From: Microbacterium pumilum
GTDB taxonomy: Bacteria; Actinomycetota; Actinomycetes; Actinomycetales; Microbacteriaceae
DNA: 64,000 nucleotides
Assembly: GCF_039530225.1 (NCBI RefSeq)
Contig: NZ_BAAAOH010000001.1
Coordinates: forward strand, 3,162,001 to 3,226,000
Direction: 5' to 3'
Shown piece after piece: positions 52,744-62,453 of the stretch. The translations under genes and the position numbers were made by a program. The notes under the pieces are model-generated. The model ran no database searches. It saw nothing but the letters and a program-made list of their open reading frames with translations, and had not been told where the DNA came from. Within the stretch, counting starts at the first letter, position 1; each line of letters begins with the position of its first letter.

Positions 52744-54017
52744 GCCGGGGGCAGTCGAACGTCGAGCTCGAGAGGGAGGATCGTCCGACATCCACTCATT
52801 CGAAGCCGGTCTCGGTATGGCATCAGCCGATGCGCGTGTGGGCGGTCGCATTCGCCTGCGTCGTCGCGTTCATGGGCATCGGACTCGTCGACCCGATCCT
52901 GCCCGTCATCGCCGAGCAGCTCGATGCCACCCCGGTCCAGACCGAGCTCTTGTTCACGAGCTACCTGCTCGTCACCGGACTCGCCATGCTGGTGACCAGC
53001 TTCGTGTCGAGTCGCATCGGCGCGAAAGCCACCCTGCTGGCCGGACTAGGCCTGATCGTGGTGTTCGCGCTGCTCTGCGCGCTGAGCGGCAGCGTCGATG
53101 CCGTCATCCTGTTCCGCGGCGGATGGGGTCTCGGCAACGCCCTCTTCATCTCGACCGCCCTGGCGACCATCGTCGGCGCGGCGACCGGCGGCAGCGGCGC
53201 GGCGATCGTGCTCTACGAAGCCGCGCTCGGCCTCGGAATCGCGGTCGGCCCGCTGCTCGGCGGACTGCTGGGCTCGGTCAGCTGGCGAGGTCCGTTCTTC
53301 GGTGTCGCGGTGCTCATGGCGATAGCTTTCATCGCCATCGCCGTGCTGCTGCGCGGACCGAGCGACAAGCGCGCCCCGATCCCGCTCTCGGCGCCGATCA
53401 AGGCGCTGCGCAATCCGTCGCTCGCGGTGCTGGCGATCGCCGCGCTCTTCTACAACATCGGGTTCTTCGTGCTTCTCGCGTTCTCACCCTTCCCGCTCGG
53501 GTTCGGCGCAGTCGGGATCGGCCTGACCTTCTTCGGGTGGGGCGTGGCGCTGGCGATCACCAGCGTCTGGGTAGCCCCGGTCCTCACGAGACGGATGCCG
53601 CGCACCACTGTCCTGCTGCTCGTGCTGCCGCTCCTCGCACTCGACCTCGTCGCCGCGGGAATTCTCGTCGAGAGTCCCGCTGCACTTGTCGCGTGCATCA
53701 TCGTCGGAGGTCTGTTCCTCGGCGTGCTCAACACGGTGCTCACCGAGTCCGTCATGGAGTCCACCGACCTGCCGCGGTCCGTCGCCTCGTCGTCGTACTC
53801 GGCCGTCCGTTTCCTGGGTGGAGCGGCTGCGCCGCCGATCGCGGCGCTGCTGTGGCACCTGTACGGCCCGACCGTGCCGTACGTGTTCGCCGCGGCATCG
53901 GTCGCCATCGCCGCCGCGGTGATCGCGTTCGGCCGTCGCTCGCTCGCGCATGTCGACGAGCGCGAAGCGGATGCCGCAGATGAGGCCGCCGCGGTGTTCG
54001 TCGGCGACGCCGCCTGA
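52740..54017 (+). CDS. MFS exporter controlled by MarR
   Basis: A 425-residue transporter with about twelve membrane helices: FMGIGLVDPILPVIAEQLDA in helix 1 and FVSSRIGAKATLLAGLG after helix 2. A short charged N-terminal tail precedes the first helix. This resembles DHA1-type drug exporters. It is translationally coupled to marR. Substrate unknown. Confidence 0.87.
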   Translation: MSRGQSNVELEREDRPTSTHSKPVSVWHQPMRVWAVAFACVVAFMGIGLVDPILPVIAEQLDATPVQTELLFTSYLLVTGLAMLVTSFVSSRIGAKATLLAGLGLIVVFALLCALSGSVDAVILFRGGWGLGNALFISTALATIVGAATGGSGAAIVLYEAALGLGIAVGPLLGGLLGSVSWRGPFFGVAVLMAIAFIAIAVLLRGPSDKRAPIPLSAPIKALRNPSLAVLAIAALFYNIGFFVLLAFSPFPLGFGAVGIGLTFFGWGVALAITSVWVAPVLTRRMPRTTVLLLVLPLLALDLVAAGILVESPAALVACIIVGGLFLGVLNTVLTESVMESTDLPRSVASSSYSAVRFLGGAAAPPIAALLWHLYGPTVPYVFAAASVAIAAAVIAFGRRSLAHVDEREADAADEAAAVFVGDAA

Positions 54018-54033
54018 AACTGAGACACCGACC

Positions 54034-54408
54034 TCAGACGACGGCCGCCATCTTCCCTCTCGCGGGCAGGCATGCCGCAACGACCGACGCGATCGCCGCA
54101 GGAACGAAGAACATTCCGATCGTCAGCAGGCTCAGGATGACGAACCCGCTGAGGACGATCGCACCGATCATCGAGAGCACGCTCCACGCGCGACCCCGTG
54201 CGAAGACCGGGACAGCGGTCGCGAGCACGGGCACGAGCAGCACGACGAAGATCCACGGTCCGACGGCTTGGAGCATCGTCAGGGAAGTGCTGATCTCGCC
54301 CCCGTCCGAACTCACGGTGACCGACTCGTAGGTCGGAACGACCAGAAGAACGACCGCGGCGAGGACGGCCAGTGCGAGCGCCGCGATCTGCACCCTTCGC
54401 TTGGTCAT
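54034..54408 (-). CDS. Small four-helix membrane protein
   Basis: A 124-residue protein with about four hydrophobic segments (residues about 8-26, 48-68, 74-95, 98-118) and a polar loop YESVTVSSDGGEIS after the first. No family recognised. Convergent with the MFS exporter (16 bp between stops) and downstream of the sortase gene, 24 bp after it would be read, so co-transcription is possible in the order DUF4397, sortase, this gene. Confidence 0.65.
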   Translation of the reverse strand: MTKRRVQIAALALAVLAAVVLLVVPTYESVTVSSDGGEISTSLTMLQAVGPWIFVVLLVPVLATAVPVFARGRAWSVLSMIGAIVLSGFVILSLLTIGMFFVPAAIASVVAACLPARGKMAAVV

Positions 54409-54432
54409 GCCCGCAGTGTACGTCCGTGGGCA

Positions 54433-55062
54433 CTAGGTTCGCGGTGCGGCGACGACCACGACGTTGTCCTCGTAGTGACCGGTCGAGCTGTCGAAGGCTC
54501 CTCCGCACGTGATCAGCACCAACGCCTTGGTGCCCTGACGCGCGAACAGCTCCTCAGTGGGCAGGTCTTGCTTCGGGTAGTAGGTCAGCGTGACGACTCC
54601 GTACGAAGCCGTCGAGCCGTCGGCGCCGGTCACGGTCACTTCGGCGTCTGCCGGAAGGTCGCGCAGGTTCGCGAACGGACCGATCGGATAGTCCGGTGCA
54701 TCGATGTGGGCGGCGATGACCGTGTTTCCGTCGGCGCTCCAGGGATCGGGTCCGAACCGGTACCAACCCGCGATCGCGGGGTTCGGAGGCAGCTCCATGA
54801 AGCCGCCCGGTTCGATTCCGACCGGGATCACCTCGACATCGATTCCCGCCGCGACGATCTGAACTCGTACCGGCGGCACAGCGGCTCGCACCGGCGTAGG
54901 CGCGCTCGAGACGATCGGGATGTCGGAGACAGCCGTCGGAGTCGGCGACGCGACCGGGGTCGCGGCGGTCGACGATGCTCCCGCCCCGCTGAGAGCCGGG
55001 GCGGGAGCACAGGCCGAGAGAAGCATGATCAGCGCGACTGACGCGATGAAGCGCAGGATCAC
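54433..55062 (-). CDS. Class F sortase, lipobox-type N-terminus
   Basis: A 209-residue sortase. The catalytic histidine is in TVIAAHIDAP (His119) and the cysteine in VLITCGGAFD (Cys186), followed by HYEDNVVVVA. The segment that often contains an arginine in this class has none here (GAFDSSTGHYEDN). The N-terminus LLSAC (Cys18) looks like a lipobox, so the enzyme may be lipid-anchored. Class F sortases usually act on few or no LPXTG proteins and are found with DUF4397 proteins, as here (28 bp downstream of one). Confidence 0.85.
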   Translation of the reverse strand: MILRFIASVALIMLLSACAPAPALSGAGASSTAATPVASPTPTAVSDIPIVSSAPTPVRAAVPPVRVQIVAAGIDVEVIPVGIEPGGFMELPPNPAIAGWYRFGPDPWSADGNTVIAAHIDAPDYPIGPFANLRDLPADAEVTVTGADGSTASYGVVTLTYYPKQDLPTEELFARQGTKALVLITCGGAFDSSTGHYEDNVVVVAAPRT

Positions 55063-55090
55063 GTCTGCTTCTCTCCGGCCGAGGTCGACG

Positions 55091-55927
55091 TCAGGACTCG
55101 ATCTTCGCTGCCCGGACGCGACGGCTCACGACGACACCTGCAACGGATGCGGCGGCCAGCGCGACCGCGATCCCGATGATCCACATGGCCTGCGTCATGG
55201 TGTCGCGCTCGGCTGCATAGCCGGCAGTTCCGGAGTTCACTGCACCCGGATCGGTGTGGCCGACGGTCACGGTCTGCACGGCGAGAGCGAGGTTGTCGTC
55301 TTCGAGGCTGCCCCACGCGTACACGATCGTCAGTCCACCGTCAGTGATCGCGACATCCGCGGGACCGATGAGCGGGTCAGTCGTGCCTGCGGCTGCGACG
55401 GATGCCGAGACGGTCGAGACCGGCAGGTTCAGCGTGGACTCATCCGGGTTCACGAGTCCCTCGATGACGGGCGTGCCGCCCGCGAGGATGTCTACAGCCG
55501 GTGCGGCGGCGACGTGGCGAACAGTGAGACGGCCCTCGCCGGCATTGGTCGGCGCGATGTCGTTCGTGAAGAGGTTGAGCGCCGGGGCGCCGGCCTCGTC
55601 CAGGTTGGCTGTCGCGGTGTAGCTCTTGCCGGCCTCGAGGGTGATGGTGACGGGTCCGAGGACCGGGGCGCTGTCATCCGCGGCATCCGGAGCCGTCAAT
55701 GCGACTGCGTAGTCACCCGCCGGAAGGTCGAGCGGCCCTGCGAGATCTCCCGGCTGGAAGTCATCGAGGGTCAAGTCCCCGTTCACGTAAACGTCGACGG
55801 GGGTGTCGGGAATCCCGTGGAGCACCGAGAGATCTGCAGTCGTCGACGAGATCGCCTGGGCGGGGGCGATGAAACCCGCCGCGAGTGCGAAGCCGGCGAC
55901 GACACCTGCTGCGATTGTCTTGCGCAC
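55091..55927 (-). CDS. DUF4397 surface protein with C-terminal membrane anchor
   Basis: A 278-residue exported protein: signal peptide cleaved near AQA (about residue 25), then two DUF4397-type beta domains (ADLSVLHGIPDTPVDVYVNG, and RLTVRHVAAAPAVDILAGG about 110 residues later), and a C-terminal membrane helix before RRVRAAKIES. I saw no LPXTG or clear sortase motif before the helix. It is probably an adhesin or envelope protein anchored by its own helix. The sortase gene follows on the same strand. Confidence 0.85.
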   Translation of the reverse strand: MRKTIAAGVVAGFALAAGFIAPAQAISSTTADLSVLHGIPDTPVDVYVNGDLTLDDFQPGDLAGPLDLPAGDYAVALTAPDAADDSAPVLGPVTITLEAGKSYTATANLDEAGAPALNLFTNDIAPTNAGEGRLTVRHVAAAPAVDILAGGTPVIEGLVNPDESTLNLPVSTVSASVAAAGTTDPLIGPADVAITDGGLTIVYAWGSLEDDNLALAVQTVTVGHTDPGAVNSGTAGYAAERDTMTQAMWIIGIAVALAAASVAGVVVSRRVRAAKIES

Positions 55928-56038
55928 GTTGTCCTCCTTGTGGGCGGCTCTTCCGCCTGTAGTGAGTACTTCCGTGCGGGACGTGCTGTTGGATGCGCGT
56001 GGATGGAAATTCGTTCAGAATCTGGGTCCGGCGAACGA

Positions 56039-56068
56039 CAAAGGGCCCCGCTGACGCGGGGCCCTTTG
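56039..56068 (-). terminator. Terminator after tRNA-Lys
   Basis: A perfect 13-bp stem beginning CAAAGGGCCCC, with a TGAC loop, lies 4 bp downstream of the tRNA-Lys 3' end on the minus strand. The stem's AAA/TTT ends serve as the T tract. Confidence 0.8.
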
Positions 56069-56072
56069 TCTG

Positions 56073-56145
56073 TGCACCCCCTGGGACTTGAACCCAGAAC
56101 CCACTGATTAAGAGTCAGTTGCTCTGCCGATTGAGCTAGAGGTGC
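56073..56145 (-). tRNA. tRNA-Lys (CTT)
   Basis: Acceptor GCACCTC pairs with GGGGTGC. The D arm is GCTC/GAGC, the anticodon stem ACTGA/TCAGT holds loop CTCTTAA giving anticodon CTT, and the T arm is CTGGG/CCCAG with TTCAAGT. Discriminator A; CCA is not encoded. Confidence 0.95.
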
Positions 56146-56238
56146 ATGGTCCGCGCGTGGGCGAACGAGGGACAACGTTACCATCTGGGTCGCGTCACTC
56201 GGAAATCGAGACAGCCCACGCAGGATATCCTTGACGAC

Positions 56239-57066
56239 GTGACCTCCCCCACATCACCGGCCGGTTTCGACGCGCCCTTCAACGGGGATCTCAGCGCCGA
56301 TCTCGAGCTCGCGCTGCGCCTCGCGGACGCGGCGGATGCGGCATCCATGGCACGCTTCGATGCGGCTGATCTCGATGTGCAAGTGAAGCCCGACACCTCG
56401 CACGTCACCGAAGCCGACCTCGCCACCGAGCGCGTCATCCGGTCGATGCTCGAGGCCGAGCGCCCGGACGACGGCGTCTTCGGCGAGGAGTTCGGCGTCA
56501 CGGGAAGCACCACTCGCCAGTGGATCATCGACCCGATCGACGGCACGGCGAACTACCTCAAGGGCATCCCCATGTGGACGGTGCTGATCGCCCTCGCGAT
56601 CGATGGCGTGCCGCGCATCGGCGTGGCGAGCCAGCCCGCGCTCGGCCGCCGCTGGTGGGCCGCGGCCGGTCAGGGAGCGTGGACGAACACCCCGGATGCC
56701 GCCCCCCGGCGCATCACGGTCTCTTCCGTCGACACGATCGAGGCCGCGAGCGCGAGCTTCCAGAGCATCTCCCAGTGGGATGAGGTCGGCAAACTCGATG
56801 AGGTCGTCCGTCTCTCGCGCGCGGTGTGGCGCGACCGCGGGTACGGCGACACCTGGCCGTACATGCTGCTCGCGGAGGGACGCCTCGAGTTCGTCGCCGA
56901 GTTCGGTGTCAAGGAGTACGACATCGCGGCGCTGGTGCCGATCGTGACCGAAGCCGGCGGGCGATTCACTTCGTTCGACGGCCGAGACTCGATCGCGGAT
57001 CGCTCCTCGCTCGCCACCAACGGCATCCTTCACGAGTCGTTCCTCTCGCTGCTCCACTCCTCGTGA
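56239..57066 (+). CDS. hisN: Histidinol-phosphatase, inositol monophosphatase family
   Basis: A 275-residue IMPase-fold enzyme: KPDTSHVTEADLATERVIR, GVFGEEFG and WIIDPIDGTANYLKG supply the metal-binding acidic residues, with VKEYDIAALVPIVTEAGG near the C-terminus. The pattern fits actinobacterial HisN (histidine synthesis) better than inositol phosphatases, but other small phosphate esters are possible. GTG 56239 is chosen as start; the frame is open to 56146, but that would overlap the tRNA-Lys gene promoter. Confidence 0.8.
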   Translation: MTSPTSPAGFDAPFNGDLSADLELALRLADAADAASMARFDAADLDVQVKPDTSHVTEADLATERVIRSMLEAERPDDGVFGEEFGVTGSTTRQWIIDPIDGTANYLKGIPMWTVLIALAIDGVPRIGVASQPALGRRWWAAAGQGAWTNTPDAAPRRITVSSVDTIEAASASFQSISQWDEVGKLDEVVRLSRAVWRDRGYGDTWPYMLLAEGRLEFVAEFGVKEYDIAALVPIVTEAGGRFTSFDGRDSIADRSSLATNGILHESFLSLLHSS

Positions 57067-57098
57067 CGCTCCCCCGATCCCCGCATGGAGACCGCTCG

Positions 57099-57683
57099 AT
57101 GACCACGCCACTCGCCCGGCTCGGCGCCGCTCTCGTCTTCGTTCTGACGGCTGCGCTCGCGACCGCATGCACTTCGGCGCCGCCGTCGGGTCCACAGGTG
57201 AGCGAATCCACTGCGCCGACCCCCAGCACACCGGCGCCGGATCCGTCGGGCGAACCGTCCGACGACCCGGACGCTTCAGCCGAGCCGACCTGCGACACGA
57301 TGATTCCCGCCGAGACCGTGGCCGACTTCGCCAGCGTCGGCTGGACTGCTCGGGCCGACCCGTTCTACATCGGCGAGACCGAGCTGCCCGAGGGTCTGCA
57401 GTGCATCTGGGCCGACTTCGAGGGTCCGGCGGGCGATCACCTGCAGCTGTTCGGGTGGGCTCCGGTGGAACCCGACGTCGCGAGTGAGGCACAGGACAAT
57501 CTGGTGAGCCAGGGATGGGTGCGCGAAAGCGCGGTCGAAGGCGTCTACATCACGGAGAGCCCCGAGACGAGCATCGCCACCGACGCCGACGGGTATGGCA
57601 TGACCTACCTCTTCGGCGACGGCTGGGTCAAGATCGCCGACACCAAGCAGGGTCTGCTGCTCGTCGAGTGGCCGCGCGACTGA
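57099..57683 (+). CDS. Predicted lipoprotein
   Basis: A 194-residue protein with signal peptide and lipobox ATAC (Cys24), a serine/proline-rich spacer to about residue 62, then a domain of about 130 residues with two cysteines (PTCDTMIP, LQCIWADF). No family recognised. ATG 57099 gives a complete signal peptide. It follows hisN by 32 bp on the same strand; a functional link is not evident. Confidence 0.78.
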   Translation: MTTPLARLGAALVFVLTAALATACTSAPPSGPQVSESTAPTPSTPAPDPSGEPSDDPDASAEPTCDTMIPAETVADFASVGWTARADPFYIGETELPEGLQCIWADFEGPAGDHLQLFGWAPVEPDVASEAQDNLVSQGWVRESAVEGVYITESPETSIATDADGYGMTYLFGDGWVKIADTKQGLLLVEWPRD

Positions 57684-57702
57684 CCGTCCACACCGGTCAG
57701 TC

Positions 57703-58821
<1,119 letters not shown>

Positions 58822-58866
58822 TCACCCCCGTCGGTGGAACCGTGCTCGCGCCGGGCGCAGATGGCG

Positions 58867-58904
58867 CGAGGATGGCCCGGGAGATGCCTCCCGGGCCATC
58901 CTCG
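58867..58904 (-). terminator. Strong terminator of the envelope operon
   Basis: A perfect 17-bp stem (58867-58883 with 58888-58904) and an ATGC tetraloop lie 16 bp after the stop of the DUF3618 gene on the minus strand. No long T tract, but very stable. Confidence 0.75.
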
Positions 58905-58919
58905 ACTGGGTCGCTGGCG

Positions 58920-59501
58920 CTAAGCCGAGCTCTCCATGACGTTCTCGCGAGCCTGCTGGGCCTGGTCCTTGACCTCGGCGGCTGCGGACTGCGCTTCTTC
59001 TTTCACGGTGTCAACGGATCCGGATGCGGCGTCCTTGACGGCCGTGGCGGCATCCTGAGCCGGCTCTTTGAGGTGCTCGCCGACCTCTTTGGCGACATCC
59101 GTCACCTTGTCGACCAGCGGCTGCGCCTGGTCCTTGACGTCGGCGGCGACCTTCTTCTCCTTCGCCGAGGCGGGGATCAGCGAGGCGAGCAGCAGTCCGG
59201 CACCGAAGGCGATGAGGCCGACGGCGAGAGGGCTGCCCTCGGCCTTCGCGACGACACGGTCCTTCACGTCGCCGACCTGCGCGACTGCGGACGAGCCGGC
59301 GTCAGAGAGCGAAGAGCCCGCGTCATCGGCGGCGCCCATCACGCGTTCGCGGACGGATCCGAGCGCATTCTTCACCTTGTCGGTCTGGCGATCCATCATC
59401 TTGGACGGCGAGACCTTGTCTGCGAGGGCGTCGACATTGCTGCCCAGCCCTGCGCGGGTCTGCTCGATCTCGGCTCGGATGGCTTCCGGTGAATCACTCA
59501 T
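58920..59501 (-). CDS. DUF3618 protein with amphipathic coiled-coil repeats
   Basis: A 193-residue protein. The N-terminus SPEAIRAEIEQTRAGLGSNVDALADKVSP is the DUF3618 signature (motif across residues 4-32). A hydrophobic helix lies at about residues 90-110, and the C-terminal half has alanine/lysine/aspartate helices (KDQAQPLVDKVTDVAKEV and similar 11-residue units). It probably sits at the membrane with other envelope proteins of this operon. Last of three overlapping genes. Confidence 0.85.
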   Translation of the reverse strand: MSDSPEAIRAEIEQTRAGLGSNVDALADKVSPSKMMDRQTDKVKNALGSVRERVMGAADDAGSSLSDAGSSAVAQVGDVKDRVVAKAEGSPLAVGLIAFGAGLLLASLIPASAKEKKVAADVKDQAQPLVDKVTDVAKEVGEHLKEPAQDAATAVKDAASGSVDTVKEEAQSAAAEVKDQAQQARENVMESSA

Positions 59502-59911
59502 CGGTTCTCCTCATTCCTCTTCAGCGTTTCGGGGATCTCTTTCAGGGTTTCCACCGTCTGCGGTGCGCCCTGCACTTCGTTGAGCTGTCGGCGGCCGGTG
59601 ACGTACAGGATGGCCGCGATGACCGCCCAGATGACGGCGACGACGACTCCCGCCCAGCCCCCGCCCATCACCGTGGCAAGCGCCCACCACAGTGCGACGG
59701 AAAGGAAGAAGATCGCCATGAGTGCGCCGTATCCGGCACCGCCGAGCAGTCCTCCGGCCTTGGCACTCTGGGCCGCGGACTGCTTCAGCTCGGCCTTGGC
59801 CAGCGCAACCTCCTGACGCATCAGCGTCGAGATGTCCCTGGTCACCTCGCCGAGCAGGGCGCCGAGCGAGGTCTCGGCCGCCTTCGCCTCAGACGGAGTT
59901 GTGTCGGTCAT
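59498..59911 (-). CDS. DUF1469 / phage-holin-superfamily membrane protein
   Basis: A 137-residue protein: the N-terminal amphipathic part LGALLGEVTRDISTLMRQEVALAKAELK, then two membrane helices (GYGALMAIFFLSVALWWAL; VVVAVIWAVIAAILYVTG). This is the Actino_Holin-X/DUF1469 pattern; despite the family name, no phage genes are nearby. ATG 59911 lies inside the 3' end of the upstream gene, and the stop overlaps the DUF3618 start by four bases, so the three genes are coupled. Confidence 0.85.
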   Translation of the reverse strand: MTDTTPSEAKAAETSLGALLGEVTRDISTLMRQEVALAKAELKQSAAQSAKAGGLLGGAGYGALMAIFFLSVALWWALATVMGGGWAGVVVAVIWAVIAAILYVTGRRQLNEVQGAPQTVETLKEIPETLKRNEENR

Positions 59912-60668
59912 CGCCGCCCTCCGACGTCGGCTCGCCGTTCCATGAGGGCACCGACTGGGCGTAGATCGGCGTGTCGTCGACCTCCACATCGGCGTCTTCG
60001 AACGTGACGGGGGCGTCCCAGGGAGTCGGCTGCTCTGCCGACTGCGCCGCGCTCAATGAGGATGCCGCGGCAAGTGACGGCTCTGCCGCAGTCGGACGAC
60101 CGCTGCCGATCGCGGGCGTGGTGGGCGACGCGGATGCGGCATCCGAGGCGTTCGCGGCAAGTGCCCGCGTGAGTCGCCCGACGACGACTCCTGCGATGGC
60201 GGCCGCGATGATGAACGTGGCGGGCTTGCGGCGCGCGTAGCTCTTGACTTCCGAGAGCACTGCTGAGGGGTCGCGGTCGCCGAGCCAGGATGCCGCGCTC
60301 GCCGTTCGACTGGACACCTGGCGCACGAGATCGGCTGCGAGCCCGCTCGAGCTGCCGTTGCCGGAAGCCATCGAGTCCAGCTCATCGCTCACCGACCGCA
60401 GGCCGAACGCGAGTCGCTGTTGCTGTGTGCGCGCTTGATCCTTCAGTTCACTCTGCGTCTGCGCGTACAGGTCCTTGACCTGATACTTCGCCTCGCTGAG
60501 CACCGATGCCGCCTCGTCCTTCGCGGTTCCCACGACGTCTTTGGCCTTCTCGGTGGTCGTATCCTTGAGGTCCGCTGCCTCCTGCTTCACCGTGTCAACG
60601 GCTCCTGGTGAGTCCGTGGTCGTGACGCCGGAGCCCATCGGCTCGTCAGTCTCATAGTTGTCCGGCAT
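59889..60668 (-). CDS. Coiled-coil membrane protein of the DUF3618 operon
   Basis: A 259-residue protein. Residues about 20-95 form a long charged helix with KQEAADLKDTTTEKAKDVV-type units like those in the DUF3618 protein. A hydrophobic stretch follows at about 152-168 (ATFIIAAAIAGVVVGRLTR), and the C-terminal part is acidic and disordered. The middle resembles the start of membrane-bound YtxH-type stress proteins, but I cannot name a family. First gene of the three-gene operon. Confidence 0.78.
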   Translation of the reverse strand: MPDNYETDEPMGSGVTTTDSPGAVDTVKQEAADLKDTTTEKAKDVVGTAKDEAASVLSEAKYQVKDLYAQTQSELKDQARTQQQRLAFGLRSVSDELDSMASGNGSSSGLAADLVRQVSSRTASAASWLGDRDPSAVLSEVKSYARRKPATFIIAAAIAGVVVGRLTRALAANASDAASASPTTPAIGSGRPTAAEPSLAAASSLSAAQSAEQPTPWDAPVTFEDADVEVDDTPIYAQSVPSWNGEPTSEGGDDRHNSV

Positions 60669-60880
60669 GAGTGCCCCTTTCCTGTGCCGATCGGTCGGAC
60701 CGGCCAGGGACAGTTCTACGTGTGCTGACGTCTCTTCACGTGAGCCTTGCCAAATGCCCCTCGGCCGGGTATCACGCGCGATCGCGATGCGTCGATGATT
60801 CGGGGTGATGGATGCTAGGCGCCGGTGTCGCTCCTGTCCACCCCGATCTGTCGCGGCGGCCAGGGTGCAAGGGTGGGGCG

Positions 60881-60994
60881 ATGATGCAGTACCTCTTCCA
60901 GAGCATCAATTTCGGCGGCCCGGGCCTCGCCGGTGCGCAGGGCGCACTGCCGGTCGATTCCGCGATCGGAGCGACATGGTGTCCCGGAACGTGA
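60881..60994 (+). CDS. Possible small protein overlapping the SRPBCC gene start
   Basis: A 37-residue open frame starting MMQYLFQSINFGG, with AAGGGTGGGG upstream as a possible ribosome binding site. Its stop TGA (60992-60994) overlaps a GTG at 60991 that is in frame with the SRPBCC protein (GTGA), an arrangement typical of coupled genes. No family recognised and no compositional test was possible, so it may be chance. Confidence 0.35.
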   Translation: MMQYLFQSINFGGPGLAGAQGALPVDSAIGATWCPGT

Positions 60995-61473
60995 GAGAGC
61001 TGGCCTGCACCCCGGAAGACGTCTTCCGCGTGCTGGCGGACGGGTGGCTGTTTCCGAGCTGGGTGGTCGGCGCATCCCGGATGCGGGAAGTCGATGACGC
61101 GTGGCCGCAGACCGGCACGCGGCTGCATCACTCGTTCGGTGTGTGGCCCGTGCTCATCAACGACGAGACCCTCGTCGAAGAGTACGACCGGCCGCGGCGA
61201 ATGGTCATGCGACCGAAGGGCTGGCCGATCGGCGAGGCGAGAGTGACGATCGACGTGAAGCCACGCGGCGACCGGAGCGTGGTCAGCATCCGGGAGGAGG
61301 CAGTGGCCGGGCCCGGCCGTTTCGTGCCGAGGCCGCTCATGGACCTCGGGCTGCACTGGCGCAACAACGAGACTCTCCACCGACTCGCATATCTGGCAGA
61401 GGGGCTGGCGCAGGATCGGTGGCCGGGGACCACGGCCGAGCACGAGGCAGTCGGCGGGTCTTCACCCTCCTAG
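60976..61473 (+). CDS. SRPBCC-fold (polyketide cyclase/START-like) protein
   Basis: A 165-residue protein with the SRPBCC pattern: ELACTPEDVFRVLADGWLFPSWVVG at the start, then alternating beta strands (VLINDETLVEEYDRPRRMVM, EARVTIDVKPRGDRSVVSI) and the C-terminal helix NNETLHRLAYLAEGL. Such domains bind hydrophobic ligands; function unknown. ATG 60976 is given as start; GTG 60991 is an alternative that overlaps a small upstream ORF. Overlaps the convergent glycosyltransferase gene by 4 bp. Confidence 0.8.
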   Translation: MVSRNVRELACTPEDVFRVLADGWLFPSWVVGASRMREVDDAWPQTGTRLHHSFGVWPVLINDETLVEEYDRPRRMVMRPKGWPIGEARVTIDVKPRGDRSVVSIREEAVAGPGRFVPRPLMDLGLHWRNNETLHRLAYLAEGLAQDRWPGTTAEHEAVGGSSPS

Positions 61474-62282
61474 GCGCGAGTCGCCGGCGCGGGCGACAAC
61501 CTCACCGCACTCCCCCTCGCACGCACGGCGAGTCGCAGCCATCGGAAGGGCGGGAAGTCACGCGGCCAATGCACTCCCACCGTGCGGAATCCCCTCCGGA
61601 CACGCACCACGAGCGAGCTCGCGCTCGAGAACGGTCGCATGGACATCCCCATGGACGCACCGCGGATGAACCGGATCCGGTGCCCCTCGCCGATGTGGAA
61701 CGCCAGATCGAGATCGTCGTGAATTTCCCCATCGTGCCGGTGCACGGTTGCCCGAACGTCGTGCCACGCGTCGCGTCGCAGTGCGAGGTTCGACCCGAAC
61801 AGGGGCAGGTGCCCGAGCGCAGGCGTGACCACAACCGCGTACGCGCCGAGATAGACCGCCGCCAGCGGACGGCGCAGCCAATGAGGCCCGTCGATGAATG
61901 CGGCGCCGCCGGTGAACACCGCGACGTCGGGCCGCTCCTCGAACGCGGATGCCATCGCTTCTACCCAGCGCGGTGAAGGGACGCAGTCTGCATCCAAGCG
62001 CAGGATGAGCTCGCCGGTCGCGTGGTCGTACGCCGCAGCGCTCGCGGCCGGGATACCGGGTTCTGGGCACCTCACCAGCGTGGCGCCGGCCGCTGCCGCG
62101 ACGTCGGGCGTGGCATCCGATGACCCGTTGTCCACGACGATGATCTCGTCGGGCGGTCGAGTCTGGGCACCCAGGGCAGCCAGGCACCGAGCGAGGCTGT
62201 CGCTGTCGTCTTTCGCCGGAATCACCACCGACACGCGGTTGCTGGTTCCGGATGCCGCGGGCACCTCTGACTCTTGTGTCAC
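61470..62282 (-). CDS. Family 2 glycosyltransferase
   Basis: A 270-residue GT-A fold enzyme: VSVVIPAKDDSDSLARCLAAL at the start, IIVVDNGSSDATPDVAA, and the metal/nucleotide motif LILRLDADCVPS, with NLALRRDAWHDV and GEIHDDLDLAFHIGEG later. It transfers a sugar to an unknown acceptor, probably for envelope polysaccharide or a glycolipid. No membrane helix. It stands alone between the SRPBCC gene and a short-chain dehydrogenase. Confidence 0.87.
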   Translation of the reverse strand: MTQESEVPAASGTSNRVSVVIPAKDDSDSLARCLAALGAQTRPPDEIIVVDNGSSDATPDVAAAAGATLVRCPEPGIPAASAAAYDHATGELILRLDADCVPSPRWVEAMASAFEERPDVAVFTGGAAFIDGPHWLRRPLAAVYLGAYAVVVTPALGHLPLFGSNLALRRDAWHDVRATVHRHDGEIHDDLDLAFHIGEGHRIRFIRGASMGMSMRPFSSASSLVVRVRRGFRTVGVHWPRDFPPFRWLRLAVRARGSAVRLSPAPATRA

Positions 62283-62453
62283 AACTTCTCCTCACTCCCG
62301 TCGCCTCACGCTATGTCAGGCGACGGCGAGCGGGAGGCCGTTGACAGCCCTCCAGGAGGACCCTAGGCGGATGCCGCGAGGTCATCTCGACGGCGAGGCG
62401 GCACCTGTCAAGCCCTTTGCCGATCAGGTCGGCGCATCGGCAGAGTGACGTGC

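Noticed and set aside
59498..59911. Phage holin or prophage remnant
   Set aside because: The DUF1469 family is named after holins, but it is a normal chromosomal envelope gene in actinobacteria and no phage genes are present.
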